From positions 62,001 through 126,000 of the forward strand of contig JASANG010002214.1 in NCBI GenBank assembly GCA_030248215.1: a DNA stretch of 64,000 nt, written 5' to 3'. Shown in pieces: positions 48,146-59,458 of the stretch. A model generated the notes under the pieces. That model was not told the origin of the DNA. It worked only from the letters and a program-made list of their open reading frames with translations, and made no database searches. The DNA is from Enoplolaimus lenunculus (lineage: Eukaryota > Nematoda > Enoplea > Enoplida > Thoracostomopsidae). The translations under genes and the position numbers were made by a program. Position 1 is the first letter of the stretch, and each line of letters begins with the position of its first letter.

Positions 48146-48728
48146 CGAAGTTCCAACGGAATTCCGATTTCGGCTAAAATATCGATATAAGTAGGTTCCG
48201 ATTCCGACTGGCTGCTATTCCGATGCCGGAATTCCGTTTTTTCCGTTATGATAACAAAGTCTATAAACTTATATTTTATTTCATAGCGGCAGGCAGTGAT
48301 GTTAGCCCCACCAATTTTCAAATATATATAGATAGATGTTTGGTTAAACAGTATTCTTACTGTAGTAACAGCGGTACTCCACACAATTTTCTAAGGTTCA
48401 AAAATTTGTTACTCTTAATTCTTATTTATTGTTTCATAAAACTTTATATTTAAAAATTTGAAATGCTAAAAATGTCGAATTACACATCAAATTATGGCCA
48501 AGCTGATAAAGTGCTCATTGGCAGGTGTGTAACTAATATCATAAATTTTTGAACGTTAGTAGATGGCTAATACAGTCAGCTATACAAGCAATTTTTACCG
48601 AAACTTTGAAAAATACCGACAGGCATAGCATCAAAAGTCAAAAGTCATACACTTGACTTTTTAATGGAATTTCTAAAACTTAAATTCTGATTCCGCTTCC
48701 GACAACCTTTACTCCGGATTGGAACCAT
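48146..48728. repeat. Family C element, longer and diverged
   Basis: AAGTTCCAACGGAATTCCGA at the left, then GATTCCGACTGGCTGCTATTC, GACAGGCATAGCATCAAAAG, TCATACACTTGACTTTTTAATGG and CCGGATTGGAACC at the right, in the same order as 46910-47326. The centre is about 165 bp longer than in that copy, so a nested insertion or an alternative form is possible. Confidence 0.6.
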
Positions 48729-49754
48729 ACATTTAGCGCGCATTCACATTTGATGCAAGGGAGTAACCGGATATCTATTCCAGTAAAATCCGGTGTCCAT
48801 TTCCGTTATGCCAGCGCCAAAAAAGAAATATTTGGAATTCGCAGTTTGTTATAATTTCTCAAGTGATTCTTTTTCTGTTTTTAATGTTGACATTATGTAT
48901 CTGTTTTTTGGTTTAAAATCAATTTAATAAATTTTGTTCCCAATCTTTAAACATTCATGTTTTATGGCATTTTTCAGCAGTATTCAGAACTATTATCAGT
49001 ATATTCGAGTTAGGTACCTTAGTTGGATTGGCACAAAAAATAATTAAATCGTATTCTTGATTTTAGTTTCCTTCGTTTCAATCACTCGATATAGAGCTGT
49101 CTGGTGCACATGATACTCTCTGTATTCTATTATACTGTGCTTAAGGGTCTTTAAATTGATGCCGCGTGGGTGGAAATGAAACGTTTTATTTTAGTTTCGC
49201 TGTTATATACGCGTTATTTGTATTTATTATTAATTTAGTGAATAATTCAATTATGTATATGGATTTTACTTGATACGTTGTGTTTTTCTGTCATCCGACT
49301 CGATACATTTTAGTGGGTTGGTGTAATAGAAAAAATAGCCATTCACACGTGGCATGTATGTTTTGTCTGGGGTTCACTTGGGTTCACGGCCTAAAAAGAA
49401 TCTAGCATTGAATGACAAAATTTTGAAAAATTGACCAAATCTACGAGTAATTTTTGAATAATTTGAAAACAAAACGAGTCAGCCTTTTGGCTCGCGTCGC
49501 TCGCAAAATTCACGTTTTGCTCGCCTCGGTCGCGAAATTTTCTTCCGATTGGTGCTCAGGCGAATGCCACGTCTCGTTAAGATCACCGGCACAAAGAACC
49601 TTTTTTATATGAAGGGTCCGAAGTATGGTATCGGAGACTGTTTAGGCAATCGAAGACTGTTTGGGCAATTTTGGTAGAGGCGTTGATATTTTGTGCATAT
49701 TCCGCTCATTAACTGTGATTCATTTAATATTCTGCCATACTTTTTTATCCAGTG
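48729..49754. other. Intergenic, nothing recognised
   Basis: AT-rich with a GC-richer patch at 49480-49560 (CTCGCGTCGCTCGC, CTCGCCTCGGTCGCG). No coding support, RNA gene or bounded repeat. Confidence 0.5.
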
Positions 49755-50093
49755 GTTGAGTTTCTGAAATCTTACTTAATTACTTAAGTCGCCGAGTTAA
49801 GTAAACACTTAACTTTTCGAGCAGAAACAAATAAACCACAAATGTTAGCCATTGTCATAACAAGAGAGTAATAGTTTTGCTTTATATTGAAAAAGCATCG
49901 TGAGTGTACAATTTTATTTAGACTAAACTTAATATGCCTGAAGTCTGAACTGTTAATGAGTAATATACCAAATTTAGTCAACGACTTAAGTATATACTTA
50001 ACTTAAGTACGCTTTTGTAAACGACAAAATGGATAAGTAATTACTTAGCACGTACTAAAGTACGAAGTCGTACTTAATTAGCTGTGGAAATTT
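49755..50093. mobile_element. Family S (TTAAGTA-rich) element
   Basis: The left end TTGAGTTTCTGAAATCTTACT and the right end CTTAATTAGCTGTGGAAATTT flank blocks shared with 51814: AAACCACAAATGTTAGCCATTG, GAGTAATAGTTTTG, CGACTTAAGTATATACTTAAC and GTACGAAGTCGTACTTAA. More diverged at its ends than the copy at 51814. Confidence 0.7.
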
Positions 50094-50228
50094 TTGGTCA
50101 GTGTATTGCTAAGGGCCAGCAATGCTTTAAGTCTTTGTCAGTACGCCTAGTAACTATCTTAATTTCTTGTTTCACCTAATTCAGGATTGCACGTTAATCA
50201 TTCCGTAGATGTCATCCGTTCCTCTTTA

Positions 50229-50427
50229 GGGCCCATGTAAAGATTTGGGGCGGAACGTTTTTCTGTGGGACTAGAAGAGAGTAAGCTTAAAGCTCTAAAC
50301 TGATTTTTTTGCTCGGCGTTGGTCTAGGCTTAAGCTTAGGCTTAAAAATAAACTTATTCTTGCGCTTAGGCTTAGGCTAAGGAATATTCTTATAATACTG
50401 TTCAGACCCTGTTCTTTACATTGGCCC
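50229..50427 (+). mobile_element. Family T (telomere-repeat-cored) element, well preserved
   Basis: It begins GGGCCCATGTAAAGATTTGG, then GGCGGAACGTTTTTCTGTGG, AGAGAGTAAGCTTAAAGC and TGATTTTTTTGCTC. The core is TTAGGC words (GGCTTAAGCTTAGGCTTA, GCTTAGGCTTAGGC). The right end is GGAATATTCTTATAATACTG, then GTTCTTTACATTGGCC. Flanking octamers CTCTTTAG and CACTTTAG differ by one base. It gives the canonical orientation used for this family here. Confidence 0.88.
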
Positions 50428-50670
50428 ACTTTAGTATCCCTCGGTTCTAGTACGTGGCTCATGAATTTCCAATAATTGCATTTTTAACTCGCTCGAAATA
50501 TAGCTTATGTGCTTTTAATATTTATGCATGCATGTCTCGTCGTATATACTTTAAAATGTTGCATAAAGCTTTATAAATAAATGCATGGACGTTTTGTTTT
50601 TTGAGCGATTTTGAGTTATTCAGCTTTTGCTTTCAATAAGATCGCTTTCAGTTTGGTTTTTGTTCCAACG

Positions 50671-51807
50671 TGTAGGTGGCTGTGCCACACTTAAACCTTT
50701 TTCAAATTAAAACTAAAATATAAAATAAAACCAAACATCAAAACCACACCTTAACGGAGTCCCTGGCTCCACCTAGTCTCTCTTAGAACTCAAGTTAGGC
50801 TTAGGCGTTGCTACAAGGCGTAAAAATTGTTAAATCGATGCTATGGCGGCTGTGTCCGCAATGTAAACTTACCTGGGCCCTGCGTGGCCGTGAACTATCT
50901 GTTGAATATTATTGCGTATACTGTTGGCTATTTTTGCGATTAACGACATAGCTAGGCTATGTCAGCACCAAAATGGTGCTTTATGAGTGGCTCGAAAATA
51001 ACGTTATTGTTGTTGTTGTTGTTGTAGTGTGTTGTGGAAGGAAGTGACACCGGGTGTGTGGCTCTGGACCTCAACCGCATAGCGGACACCCAATTGTGAG
51101 TGTCGGCGAAATGCAAATGAGGTCGAGATGCAAACAAGGGTAGCCAGGACCGGAATCATCATTCTTGGAGAGCTAGTGAACAGTGGTGTAATTTGTATCG
51201 ATCTAAACTACAGAGTGTTACAGTTTTTATTGTGTTTCTAACGTATCGGGCGTTTTGACGGCAAGTGAACCTTGGGTAAGTAGGATCGAACGGATTTAGT
51301 TTAAGTATTGTCACGGTGGCAGGCATGTGAAGGAAACCACGGTGCATAGGTTTAATCGGCATTGCGCAAGGCGCAGGATTTACCCAGTATAGAATACTGG
51401 TGTCATGTGTTAAAGGGGAAACTTGGGAATTACCGGAGAACCTGGGAAAAGTAGTCTAATAAATCTAACGGGGTTAGATTTATTATTCTACAACGGCTTG
51501 GCCAAATCTAATGGGGTTAGATTGGTCGGAAATTTGGTGTAACTCTAACGGGGTTAGAGTGCACGGTTTAACAGGGTGTAATTCTAACGGGGTTAGAATT
51601 GCACGGATTCTGGAAAACGGCAAAAATATTGGTAACGTTAAAGCCAGTGGCTGGATTAAACCAGATTCAGGCGTCGGCTTTAAGGATTCCGGTTCGGGTT
51701 GCCAGTTAAATTGCATAACCTGTAATTTGCTGGTATTGCATATTGGATATTTGGTGTCATACGGGTTTCGGGTTGGGATTTTTAATAAACATTTACCGGC
51801 CGCGTTT
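50671..51807 (+). mobile_element. Family E element, copy 1, with four consecutive stem-loops
   Basis: The element begins TGTAGGTGGCTGTGCCACAC and ends AATAAACATTTACCGGCCGC. It is matched along its length by the reverse copy at 59998-61238. Internal marks are GTTAGGCTTAGGCG, a (GTT)n run at 51006-51024, and GCGGACACCCAATTGTGAGT. Then come four stem-loops at about 51457-51485, 51499-51528, 51537-51566 and 51576-51604, all built on TCTAAC-GGG-GTTAGA. The first stem is a perfect 13 bp. No coding frame and no target duplication is visible. A solo terminal repeat of a retroelement or another non-autonomous element are both possible; I cannot assign a family. Confidence 0.75.
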
Positions 51808-51813
51808 AATTGG

Positions 51814-52175
51814 CTGAGTTTCTCAAATCTTACTTAAGGATTTAAGTGCTTAAGTTACACTTTAGTAATTACATGTCGCCGACTTAAGTACTTAAATTTT
51901 CAAGCACAACCAAAGAAGCGCCAAATATTAACGAAACGACCATTGTCATGGCAAGGAACTAAGAGTTTTTCTTAATATTATTGAGGCATCATGAGTCTAA
52001 AATTTCAATTAGACAAAGGTCAGTATGCCTAAACGGTAACTAGTATATCGAATTTAGCCAGCGACTTAAGTATTTACTTACTTAAGTACTCTTTTAAAAA
52101 CGGCAAAATTTTTAAGCAATTACTAAGCCTGTTCTTAAGTACTAAGTCGTACTTAAGTAGCGTTTCAGAAACCCA
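51814..52175. mobile_element. Family S element, best-preserved copy
   Basis: It starts CTGAGTTTCTCAAATCTTACT and ends TACTTAAGTAGCGTTTCAGAAACCCAG. Both subterminal regions contain several ACTTAAGT palindromes and a GACTTAAGTA motif. It begins six bases after the end of the family E copy, so one of the two probably inserted at the edge of the other. Confidence 0.75.
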
Positions 52176-53623
52176 GGAAAGATTGCACCCGAACTCTCGC
52201 CATGATCTGCCCAAATTTTATACGACCCATTAAATATAGAACTCACCAAAGCATCTACTTTTACACTGTTTAGTTTGCCCATTTGACGAGTAAATTTTAC
52301 TGAACGTGGCATCGTATACACAACAAATATTTCGTGCTGATTTAAAACAAAGTTTGAATTATAAAAAGTGACAGTTTTCTTTTAGTCTCATTCATCTGTA
52401 ACTAATTTAAAGGTTCTATCTTTGTTAGCGTATTTTCAAACTGGAAATATTCATAAGCTTTCTTGCGAAACCCGAAGAAGTTAAGAAAGCCGATTTTACC
52501 TTCTCGTCTGTTTCACTATAACGACATTCTTTCGGTGGCCACCAGCGTTAGAATTTTGTTGATCCGCTCATTTTCTCTATAGACCTATAACAAGGCTGTA
52601 GAAGCACACTTCTCGATAAATCAGAAAACGTTTGGCAAACCACTTTGTGAGGTTATTGCCGGATGACGATCGGGGCCGAAACCACACCTTGCGATCCCTG
52701 TTTCCGTCGTGCCGTTGAGCCCTCTATAAAGTTCACTGAGGTACTAAAAATAATTCATTAGGTCGTGTGTGGTCCGCATCGTGTCTCCCTGCTGTTCACG
52801 GAGGTGTACTTGTATTACAGAGGTCGTATTCGAGAGAAAAAGCCAATTAATTTAGTTAAAAACATTCCGTGCCATCCTCCACAATCTTTGGATCATGACG
52901 TATGAAGGTTTTGGAATGACCAGAATTAATTTTCTGCCAGTGTGACCAAAACCGTTCCTGAGTCGACACTCCGGAATGAGGTCCTATGAGAGGACAAGGT
53001 CCCCCATGGGGGAGTTCGGGTTGTTATCCCCGGCACTGGTTACGATATAGGATGTATTATCCCTTTTTAAACACAACCGCTGACAAACAATTATGGTTCT
53101 ATGCAAGCAAACACGAGTCATGCTCGACTGTAGACGTTGCTGTTAGCCTAAAGTGTTCTATATTTGGCTCAAATAGATTATCGTAGGTTTATATCTGTAA
53201 ATGCATAAAATTGCCTCGTTAAAGCTGGTTTGTACCATTCCAATAAAGAGCATAGAGCTAACGTTTGATATAACGAATCAAATATTTATGAGATGTTTCA
53301 ATGGATGTTGCAACAATATATAGAAGTTCAACCTAAGTGCTATTAAACGTGCAAGTGTGTACGATGTACGCATAATTTAATATTTGTTCGAAATGAAGAA
53401 TAAAAATCTTTCTTCAAATCTAATTTTAGATCTGCCCGACATACGTCATTTTTAGCTGCATGCGTTAAATATGTTTTAGTCGAACACATACTGAGATAGG
53501 CACTGCTAATACGTATCCCATGAAAAGAAATTGTAAACGGTCGTTAGAATTGCTTGAACCCCGCTTTAAAAATAACGTGAAATACAATCACACCCCAATT
53601 TAAACTTTTTTGACTAACATCCC
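52176..53623. other. Intergenic, nothing recognised
   Basis: About 1.45 kb without a supported gene or bounded repeat. It is mixed composition, slightly GC-richer at 52600-53060. Confidence 0.5.
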
Positions 53624-53831
53624 GACCCATGTAAAGATCAGGGGCAAAGCATTTTTGATTTTTTGTGGGACTGCAATAGACTATTAAACTTAAGCTTTAG
53701 ACTAATTTTTTTGCTTCGCTTTAGGCTTTAGGCATAGGCTTAGGCGTTTTAATATGCTCATTCTGACGGTTAGGCTTAGGCTTAGGAATATGCTTATAAT
53801 ACTGTTCTGCCACTGTCCTTTACATTTGCCC
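53624..53831 (+). mobile_element. Family T element
   Basis: The left end is GACCCATGTAAAGATCAGGGG, the right end GTCCTTTACATTTGCCC. The core has two TTAGGC blocks (GGCATAGGCTTAGGCG and GGTTAGGCTTAGGCTTAGG) separated by ATATGCTCATTCTGAC. Confidence 0.82.
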
Positions 53832-54211
53832 TCATCCATACAGTATCTTGAAGTTGGTTCACAGCGGAACGGTAATTTAAAATAAAATTATTGTTTTTGT
53901 CGTTTTCAGATGAACTGTGCTGGAATCTTTAATTTTACAAAAATATATGCTATTTTAAATTTCTCGGTATAGCTAAGGGAACAATGTATAATTGCGGTGT
54001 TGGCTGGTTCTTGGAAAGCTGATAAAATTCGCATGTTGCCATTTTATGCATGTATTTTGTTCGATATTTTAAATATGTACGAAAATTTTTCAAATACTTT
54101 TAATAACGGCATTCAGACGAAATCAGAGGAGGCCTATCTGGATTTCGTGATATTTTAGCCTCAATGTTTCTCGTCCGTATATTTAATTAAAAGTTATTGG
54201 ACCCAAAAACT

Positions 54212-54366
54212 GGGCCCATGTAAAGATCAGAGGCGGAACGTTTTTCTATGGCACCAGAAAACAGTAAGCTTAAGATTTTGACCAATTTATTGCTTGGGCT
54301 TAGTCTTAGACTTAGGCTTAGGAATATGCTTATAATACAGTTCCGCCCCAGTTCTTTACATTGGCC
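54212..54366 (+). mobile_element. Family T element, short core
   Basis: It starts GGGCCCATGTAAAGATCAGA and ends GTTCTTTACATTGGCC. The core is short: CTTAGTCTTAGACTTAGGC, then TTAGGAATATGCTTATAATAC. Flanks CAAAAACT (left) and CAAAAATG (right) fit an 8-bp duplication with two changes. Confidence 0.82.
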
Positions 54367-54649
54367 AAAAATGCCATTGAATTGTTTTTTCATGTAAAAA
54401 TCCGTGGTTTCCGAATGTTTCCGGTTCACGGCATAATTTTGCCGTTTAAACATCAACTCAATCGAATAACCAGAATTTCTGTTTGGGAAGAGCAACACCA
54501 AATGTATAAGTTTTTACCGATCTCGACGGAAGTAATTTATATTTAGTAACGGATACTGCTTAAAAAATTGCGGTTTCATAACCATTGAAGAGGGAATAGC
54601 CGCCACGATCTTCTTTAGCTACGCGGACATTGGAACGTTGACAAGTGTA

Positions 54650-54785
54650 ACAGTTACAATAGTATAACCATACTGTAAAAAACGTGTAAACCTTATCCTT
54701 AGCCTAAACGATAAATTAGTCTAAAGCTTTAGCTTTTACTCTATCATAGTGCCACGAAGAACAGTTCGCCCTGTAAAACGTGAGC
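54650..54785 (-). repeat. Family T fragment
   Basis: It shows CTTATCCTTAGCCTAAACG, TAAATTAGTCTAAAGCTTTAG and TCTATCATAGTGCCACGAAG, which follow the family T internal order. The end CCCTGTAAAACGTGAGCC is eroded and the other terminus is lost. Confidence 0.6.
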
Positions 54786-55011
54786 CGTGACTGGCAACCG
54801 TACTATAGAAGTTTAGGCATTTTATGCTCTGTGTGCTGTTTCATATAATTAAAATCAATATACATGACGGTTTATATTTTTGCCAGTGTACCACAGCCGG
54901 TAACAACAGACAAAAGCCATAAGGGACTGGATTCCTTTTAAAAATTCGGGTCTTTTCAGTTTATTACAGCTAGCAGACATTCGCCCAAAAATAGTAGGAT
55001 TTGGAACCTTT

Positions 55012-55498
55012 TTGCATGTTTGAGCTTTTCATGACCTTCATGCCCGTTTCGTTACTAAATTTGAAGTTTTGGAAAATTCTATTACTACAGTCACAATGCC
55101 CCCTCTTAAGATCAAAAAAACTTTTTGTCAAAAAATTACACACAATGACGGGAAACATGGTCAAACAATCGATTTGGAGCCGTTACAAATCCGTCACAGG
55201 TAAGGTGCAACTGGAGGTGGAAATCAACAGAGCCGAAGCCGGATGTCAAATTTCTGCGACTGCCGGAGTCGGACGTAGACCTCCGGTGGTACCCTGCTGA
55301 CAGCGCATTAAATCTGTTATTTGTCCAAACTCGTTTAACCAATCGTATGATTGTGAAAAACTTAAAAACAACATTGACAATAAACCTTTTGGGTCCCGCC
55401 TGGGAGACTCATAACCTTAAAAATAGACCTTTTCCAAACTTCAAATTAGTGCGTGAAATGACCAGGGGTAATTATGATTTGCTCAAATATGCAAAAAT
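55012..55498. repeat. Inverted repeat with a short family B copy inside
   Basis: The arm 55012-55078 (TTTTTGCATGTTTGAGC ... AAATTTGAAGTTTTGGAAAA) is the imperfect reverse complement of 55429-55498 (CTTTTCCAAACTTCAAATT ... GCTCAAATATGCAAAAA). In the spacer, at about 55199-55296, is a 100-bp element with family B ends (AGGTGCAACTGGAGGTGG and AGACCTCCGGTGGTACCCTG). The outer arms may belong to another TIR family of unknown type. Confidence 0.6.
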
Positions 55499-55668
55499 TT
55501 GCCAATGTTACTTTAAGGGGCGTAACAGTAGATTAAGCGTATTCCTAAGCCTAAGCCTAAGCCTAAGCGTTGCAAAAAATGTGTTCCTAAGCCTAAGTCT
55601 AAACCTGAGCCTAAGCCTAAGCAAAAAAATGTAATCAAGAATCTAAACATACTGTTTTATGGACCCAT
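55499..55668 (-). mobile_element. Family T element, eroded ends, strong hexamer core
   Basis: GCCAATGTTACTTTAAGGGGC at the left and GTTTTATGGACCC at the right are decayed termini. The core has CCTAAGCCTAAGCCTAAGC and GAGCCTAAGCCTAAGC, among the longest nearly perfect TTAGGC runs in the window. Confidence 0.75.
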
Positions 55669-56752
55669 CACAAACGTGGACGCCAACTTAAGGTGGTCCC
55701 AAAAATTTTCAAAATCCGACTTTTCCTATATGCGAACTCCGGCTGTCAAGATAACCGAAGAAAAAACTAAAAAAATTGCTGCTTCCACCCACAGGTTTGG
55801 CCTAGTGAAATGCCGCCTGAAATTTTTTCCTCAAACATGTTGGATTAATCTACGGGCATATATTTTCCACTCAACGCAACGTTTTACTGAGACTACGGTT
55901 GAAGGGGCATCTATCACTCGATAGACTTATTTAAATATCACCAGCTGGCACTCACCGCATATATATACAGAGGTATATCCGACTGACTTACAATAAAATA
56001 CCTTATATACCATTTTAGTACAACTGAGAACAGACCAGTACACAGATAAACTATATATACTTTAATTTCTTTTCACGATTTGTCTTCAGCTTAGCGTCGT
56101 AAGTACACACCCCAAACCCATGGTCAACTATATGCCTAAACTAGCTCCTCAACCGCTGAGAGATATAGCAGATGGAACCCTGGGCCCCGTATATGGTTGG
56201 TTGTTTATAAAGTGGGTTTTAGTGTAGAGTTTGCGTGAGAATCATACGATATTTATATGGGTCATTATTATGCTATACTGCAAGTTCATCCTCAAAATCA
56301 CATTATCGTCAGTTTTCGTATTTAATGGCTTTTACTGCACTGTTTAGTTAGATAGTGGCATTTTGCATTACCTACGGTTGTTCATGTTACACTTAAAGTC
56401 GGAGGCACTATACTAAATATCGATATATGTATCAGGGTCCGACAGTATATCCGGCTCCCGATCCGGTAAAAAATCGACATCCGGCTCCGGTATTTTAACT
56501 TGCTGGATATTATTTTAAAAGAATTCAAAAAATTTATACAATCATTTGTATTTATGCCAAGTACCATCCGAACTGATTGACTTTACTGTTACATATTTTT
56601 TCTGTCACCCATGTAATGTAAATGTTTGCATGTGACCGTGTACGTTCACAATCTTTATCATCTTTTAAAGGATACGCCTATACCTCAGCATAAAAATGAG
56701 ACTATAACTAAGCCTAAGAGTAAGCAAAAATATTAGCCTTAATCCGAGCCAG
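55669..56752. other. Intergenic; minor repeat fragments
   Basis: A CAGGGTCCGACAGTATATCC start at 56432 with CCGGCTCCGG words is a family B-like left end without a matching right end. 56680-56745 has TTAGGC-type words (GCCTAAGAGTAAGC). No gene is supported. Confidence 0.45.
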
Positions 56753-57127
56753 GAATGGGCGGAAACTGATCATGAAAAGTTTCGATCTCAGTCAACTCTT
56801 GGTCATCACCCAAGAAAATAAAATTTTCATACTAAACTTATTTGTAATGCTTTTTCGTAGTTTTTGTATATTTTTATAAGTTTTTTGTGTTTCCAGAATA
56901 TCTGCTAATTATTATTGCGTAACTATGAAAATTCATTGATTCATAGCAAATTTCTTTTGTCATGTATTACTTGCTTCAACAATATTAACTTCTGCTATTT
57001 ACAGGTCTACCAGCTTTTGCTGAATCTTCGACTTTTGGTGTCGGTTTTAAATCGCCGAGACTCAAGAAACCGATACCTGCTAAATACCGAAAGTTGCAGT
57101 GATTGAGTCCGAGACTGCCATCTCTGA
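56753..57127. mobile_element. Family G element
   Basis: CAGGAATGGGCGGAAACTG at the left, the GGTCATCACCCAAGAAAATAA block, the GCGTAACTATGAAAATTCATT block and the ATCGCCGAGACTCAAGAAACC block follow the order of the copy at 9399. The right end GAGACTGCCATCTCTG is eroded. Confidence 0.7.
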
Positions 57128-57729
57128 TCTCAGCCACGTCTTGTCCTTAAAAGGAGCATGGGCCACACGAATATTGCAACTGAACCCAACGCTACGAAAC
57201 ATAGCGGAATAAAGTGGTTGTTAAAGTGTTAAAAAGTTCGCAAACGAGAAACCAAACGCAATTATAGTACTAAATTTTTAGCAGATAATCTTACCTGTGA
57301 CACCTGTTGGGGACCTATTTTTCGGTGGCACCCATGGATCTGGCAGTAGTTAGAGGCATAGCCATGTGTGCCGAAACTACCGCTGCCGAAAATACCGCTG
57401 CCTGCCCTAGGAATTGGTTTGACCGAATTTTGTTTTCGTCACAAAAATATCCGGATAAGAAAATTGATTTTTATACACACAAGCTTCATACAAACAAATA
57501 ATACTTGGTATTACAGAAACGTTTTCTCACACGTTTCAAACAGAATTTAGGAAGATGCTCCTGAAAAATAATTCTGTTTCATAGAAAAAATTTCCACGAA
57601 AAAATTTGCGTCTTAAGTCTTAAAATCAGTCGTAATAAAATATGAACCCTTTGCCAATATTTTCAGGAAACTTAAATTTCGAAAACCACTTTTTAATTTT
57701 ATTTGGCGCAGGAAAAGATTTCTGATTCT

Positions 57730-58157
57730 CAGTAGTGTATTGACCCGAATAAGAGGGGGAGAGTCCGAATCAATTGGAGCCCGTATCCCTTATAAGAGTC
57801 CGTAAGCTGATAGAGTCCCTTAACCCTAATTAGAGTTCATAAATGTTAATTAACCCTAATTGTAGTGCATAAATGACTCCAGGACCAAATAAAGTTGTGC
57901 TCGAAACTTTAAAGCGTACTTAAATTTTAAAAGTAATATTCCAAAGTATAACGTTGCATTATCGCTCACGCTTTTGATACTAGGCAAAAAAAACGTTTAA
58001 TTCGAAGGATAGTTGCAATACCAGATATATCAGTAACGACGGGTGGCGGAGGGCGGGATCGAAATAAATAACAGTCCGTAACCGAATAACAAAGGGGGGT
58101 ACCCTCTGGAGAGGCCAAATAAATATCAGACCCCCCTCTTATTCGGGTCACTACAGT
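57730..58157. mobile_element. TIR element with GACCCGAATAAGAGGGGG ends
   Basis: Left CAGTAGTGTATTGACCCGAA followed by TAAGAGGGGG is mirrored at the right by CCCCCCTCTTATTCGGGTCA followed by CTACAGTA. The inverted repeats are about 28 bp with a small indel. The interior has AATTAGAGTTCATAAATG twice in variant form and no coding frame. Only one copy was seen in the window. Confidence 0.75.
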
Positions 58158-58988
58158 ACCAGATTAAAAAATACTTTTATCAAGGAGGTCGTGTAATCAG
58201 TGCCGGAGCAGGCAGGGGTCGGGGTTCCCCAAACTCCAGGGTGGTGGCACCTAACGTAGAGGTGGATCCATAATTTCTCAATGTTTAATTTAAAATTGCA
58301 TGAGTTCTACATTCGTGTTTGTCACATGAGAGAACACAGTTCCAAAAACAGTTTCACACAAAAGTTGCAAAATGCTGGATCTAGAAAGAGAACCCATCTT
58401 TGAAATAAATCACACTTTCTGCTTGAGTAGCTGAACAGTTCATATTTTTTGAAAACTTATACAATCTTTGTAAACTCCAAGCAGGGAAGACAGCACACGG
58501 CACACCTCATTCCAAAACTGATTTATTAGCGTTCTTGAATATTTCATTTTGGGTGAGTTATATTATTTTAATTGTAGGCTAGCGAGACTAAAGAGTGAGA
58601 AAATTTGTTAACATTTAACAGCACTTAATGGTCTACATAGTGTGCGAAGCCAATAAATGAATGTTGGCAAGATTTAAAGATTGTGAAAAACTCGCGAGCG
58701 AAACGCCAGATGCATTTCAGAACTTGGCGGTTTTTGTTTCAACCGGTTAGGGTAGGGACCCCTTTAGAGGTGGACCCCCTAAACCATAGGGTATGAGGGG
58801 GTAGCTGCTCTGGTCCTGTGCGCAATACATAATAATGGTGAAATTATTTGCGAGCAAAGCGAGCAAGAAGCTTAACGCGATTTTAGTGTTAATTTCATTA
58901 ACACAAAATTACTTATGGGTTTTCATCCATGTTTGATAAGCCAGGGCCTGGGTTGACCTCCATTAATAGATTCGCCCTATAGCTAAAT
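58158..58988. other. Intergenic, nothing recognised
   Basis: It contains a segment (58848-58900) with GCGAGCAAAGCGAGCAAGAAG and TTTTAGTGTTAATTTC that recurs in variant form near 32715. No gene or bounded element is supported. Confidence 0.45.
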
Positions 58989-59187
58989 TGACCCATGTAT
59001 AGAACAGGACCGGGACAGTAAGCATATTCGAAAGCCTAAGACTAAGCTTAAGCCTAAGCCTAAGCGTACGGACGAGCCTATTCCAGAACCAAAGCGTAAG
59101 CCTAAGCAAAAAAATTGGTTGAAAGCTTACACTGACTCTATTATAGCCCCTAGAGAAAACGATCTGGCCCTGTTCTATACATGGACC
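58989..59187 (-). mobile_element. Family T element, TATAGA subfamily
   Basis: The left end ACCCATGTATAGAACAGGAC and right end CCTGTTCTATACATGGACC are inverted. The core has AAGCTTAAGCCTAAGCCTAAG. The flanks both read TAGCTAAATTG (11 bp), the longest target-site-like duplication of the family. The copy looks recent. Confidence 0.87.
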
Positions 59188-59388
59188 TAGCTAAATTGAA
59201 CAAAGAATATGCTTTTCGCATGTATATATAACGTACTTACATGGCGTTAGGTGTCGAATTTCCAACCAACTCTGGCATTTTACGATAAAGATCACAAAAC
59301 TACGTACGAAAATTGTAAGCTTTCAAAATTGTGATCTCATATAAAGTTTTATAGTATATTTGGGAGTAAGCAGAATTAGAAGGCATGG

Positions 59389-59390
<2 letters not shown>

Positions 59391-59438
<48 letters not shown>

Positions 59439-59458
59439 CATATATATATAAATATATA
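59391..59458. repeat. (TA)n microsatellite
   Basis: It is an almost uninterrupted dinucleotide run of TA, with short ATAAATACATAT interruptions near its right end. Confidence 0.95.

Noticed and set aside
55499-55668. Chromosome end or interstitial telomere from a fusion
   Set aside because: TTAGGC runs are short, degenerate and repeatedly bounded by the same inverted termini with target duplications, so they are parts of a mobile element.
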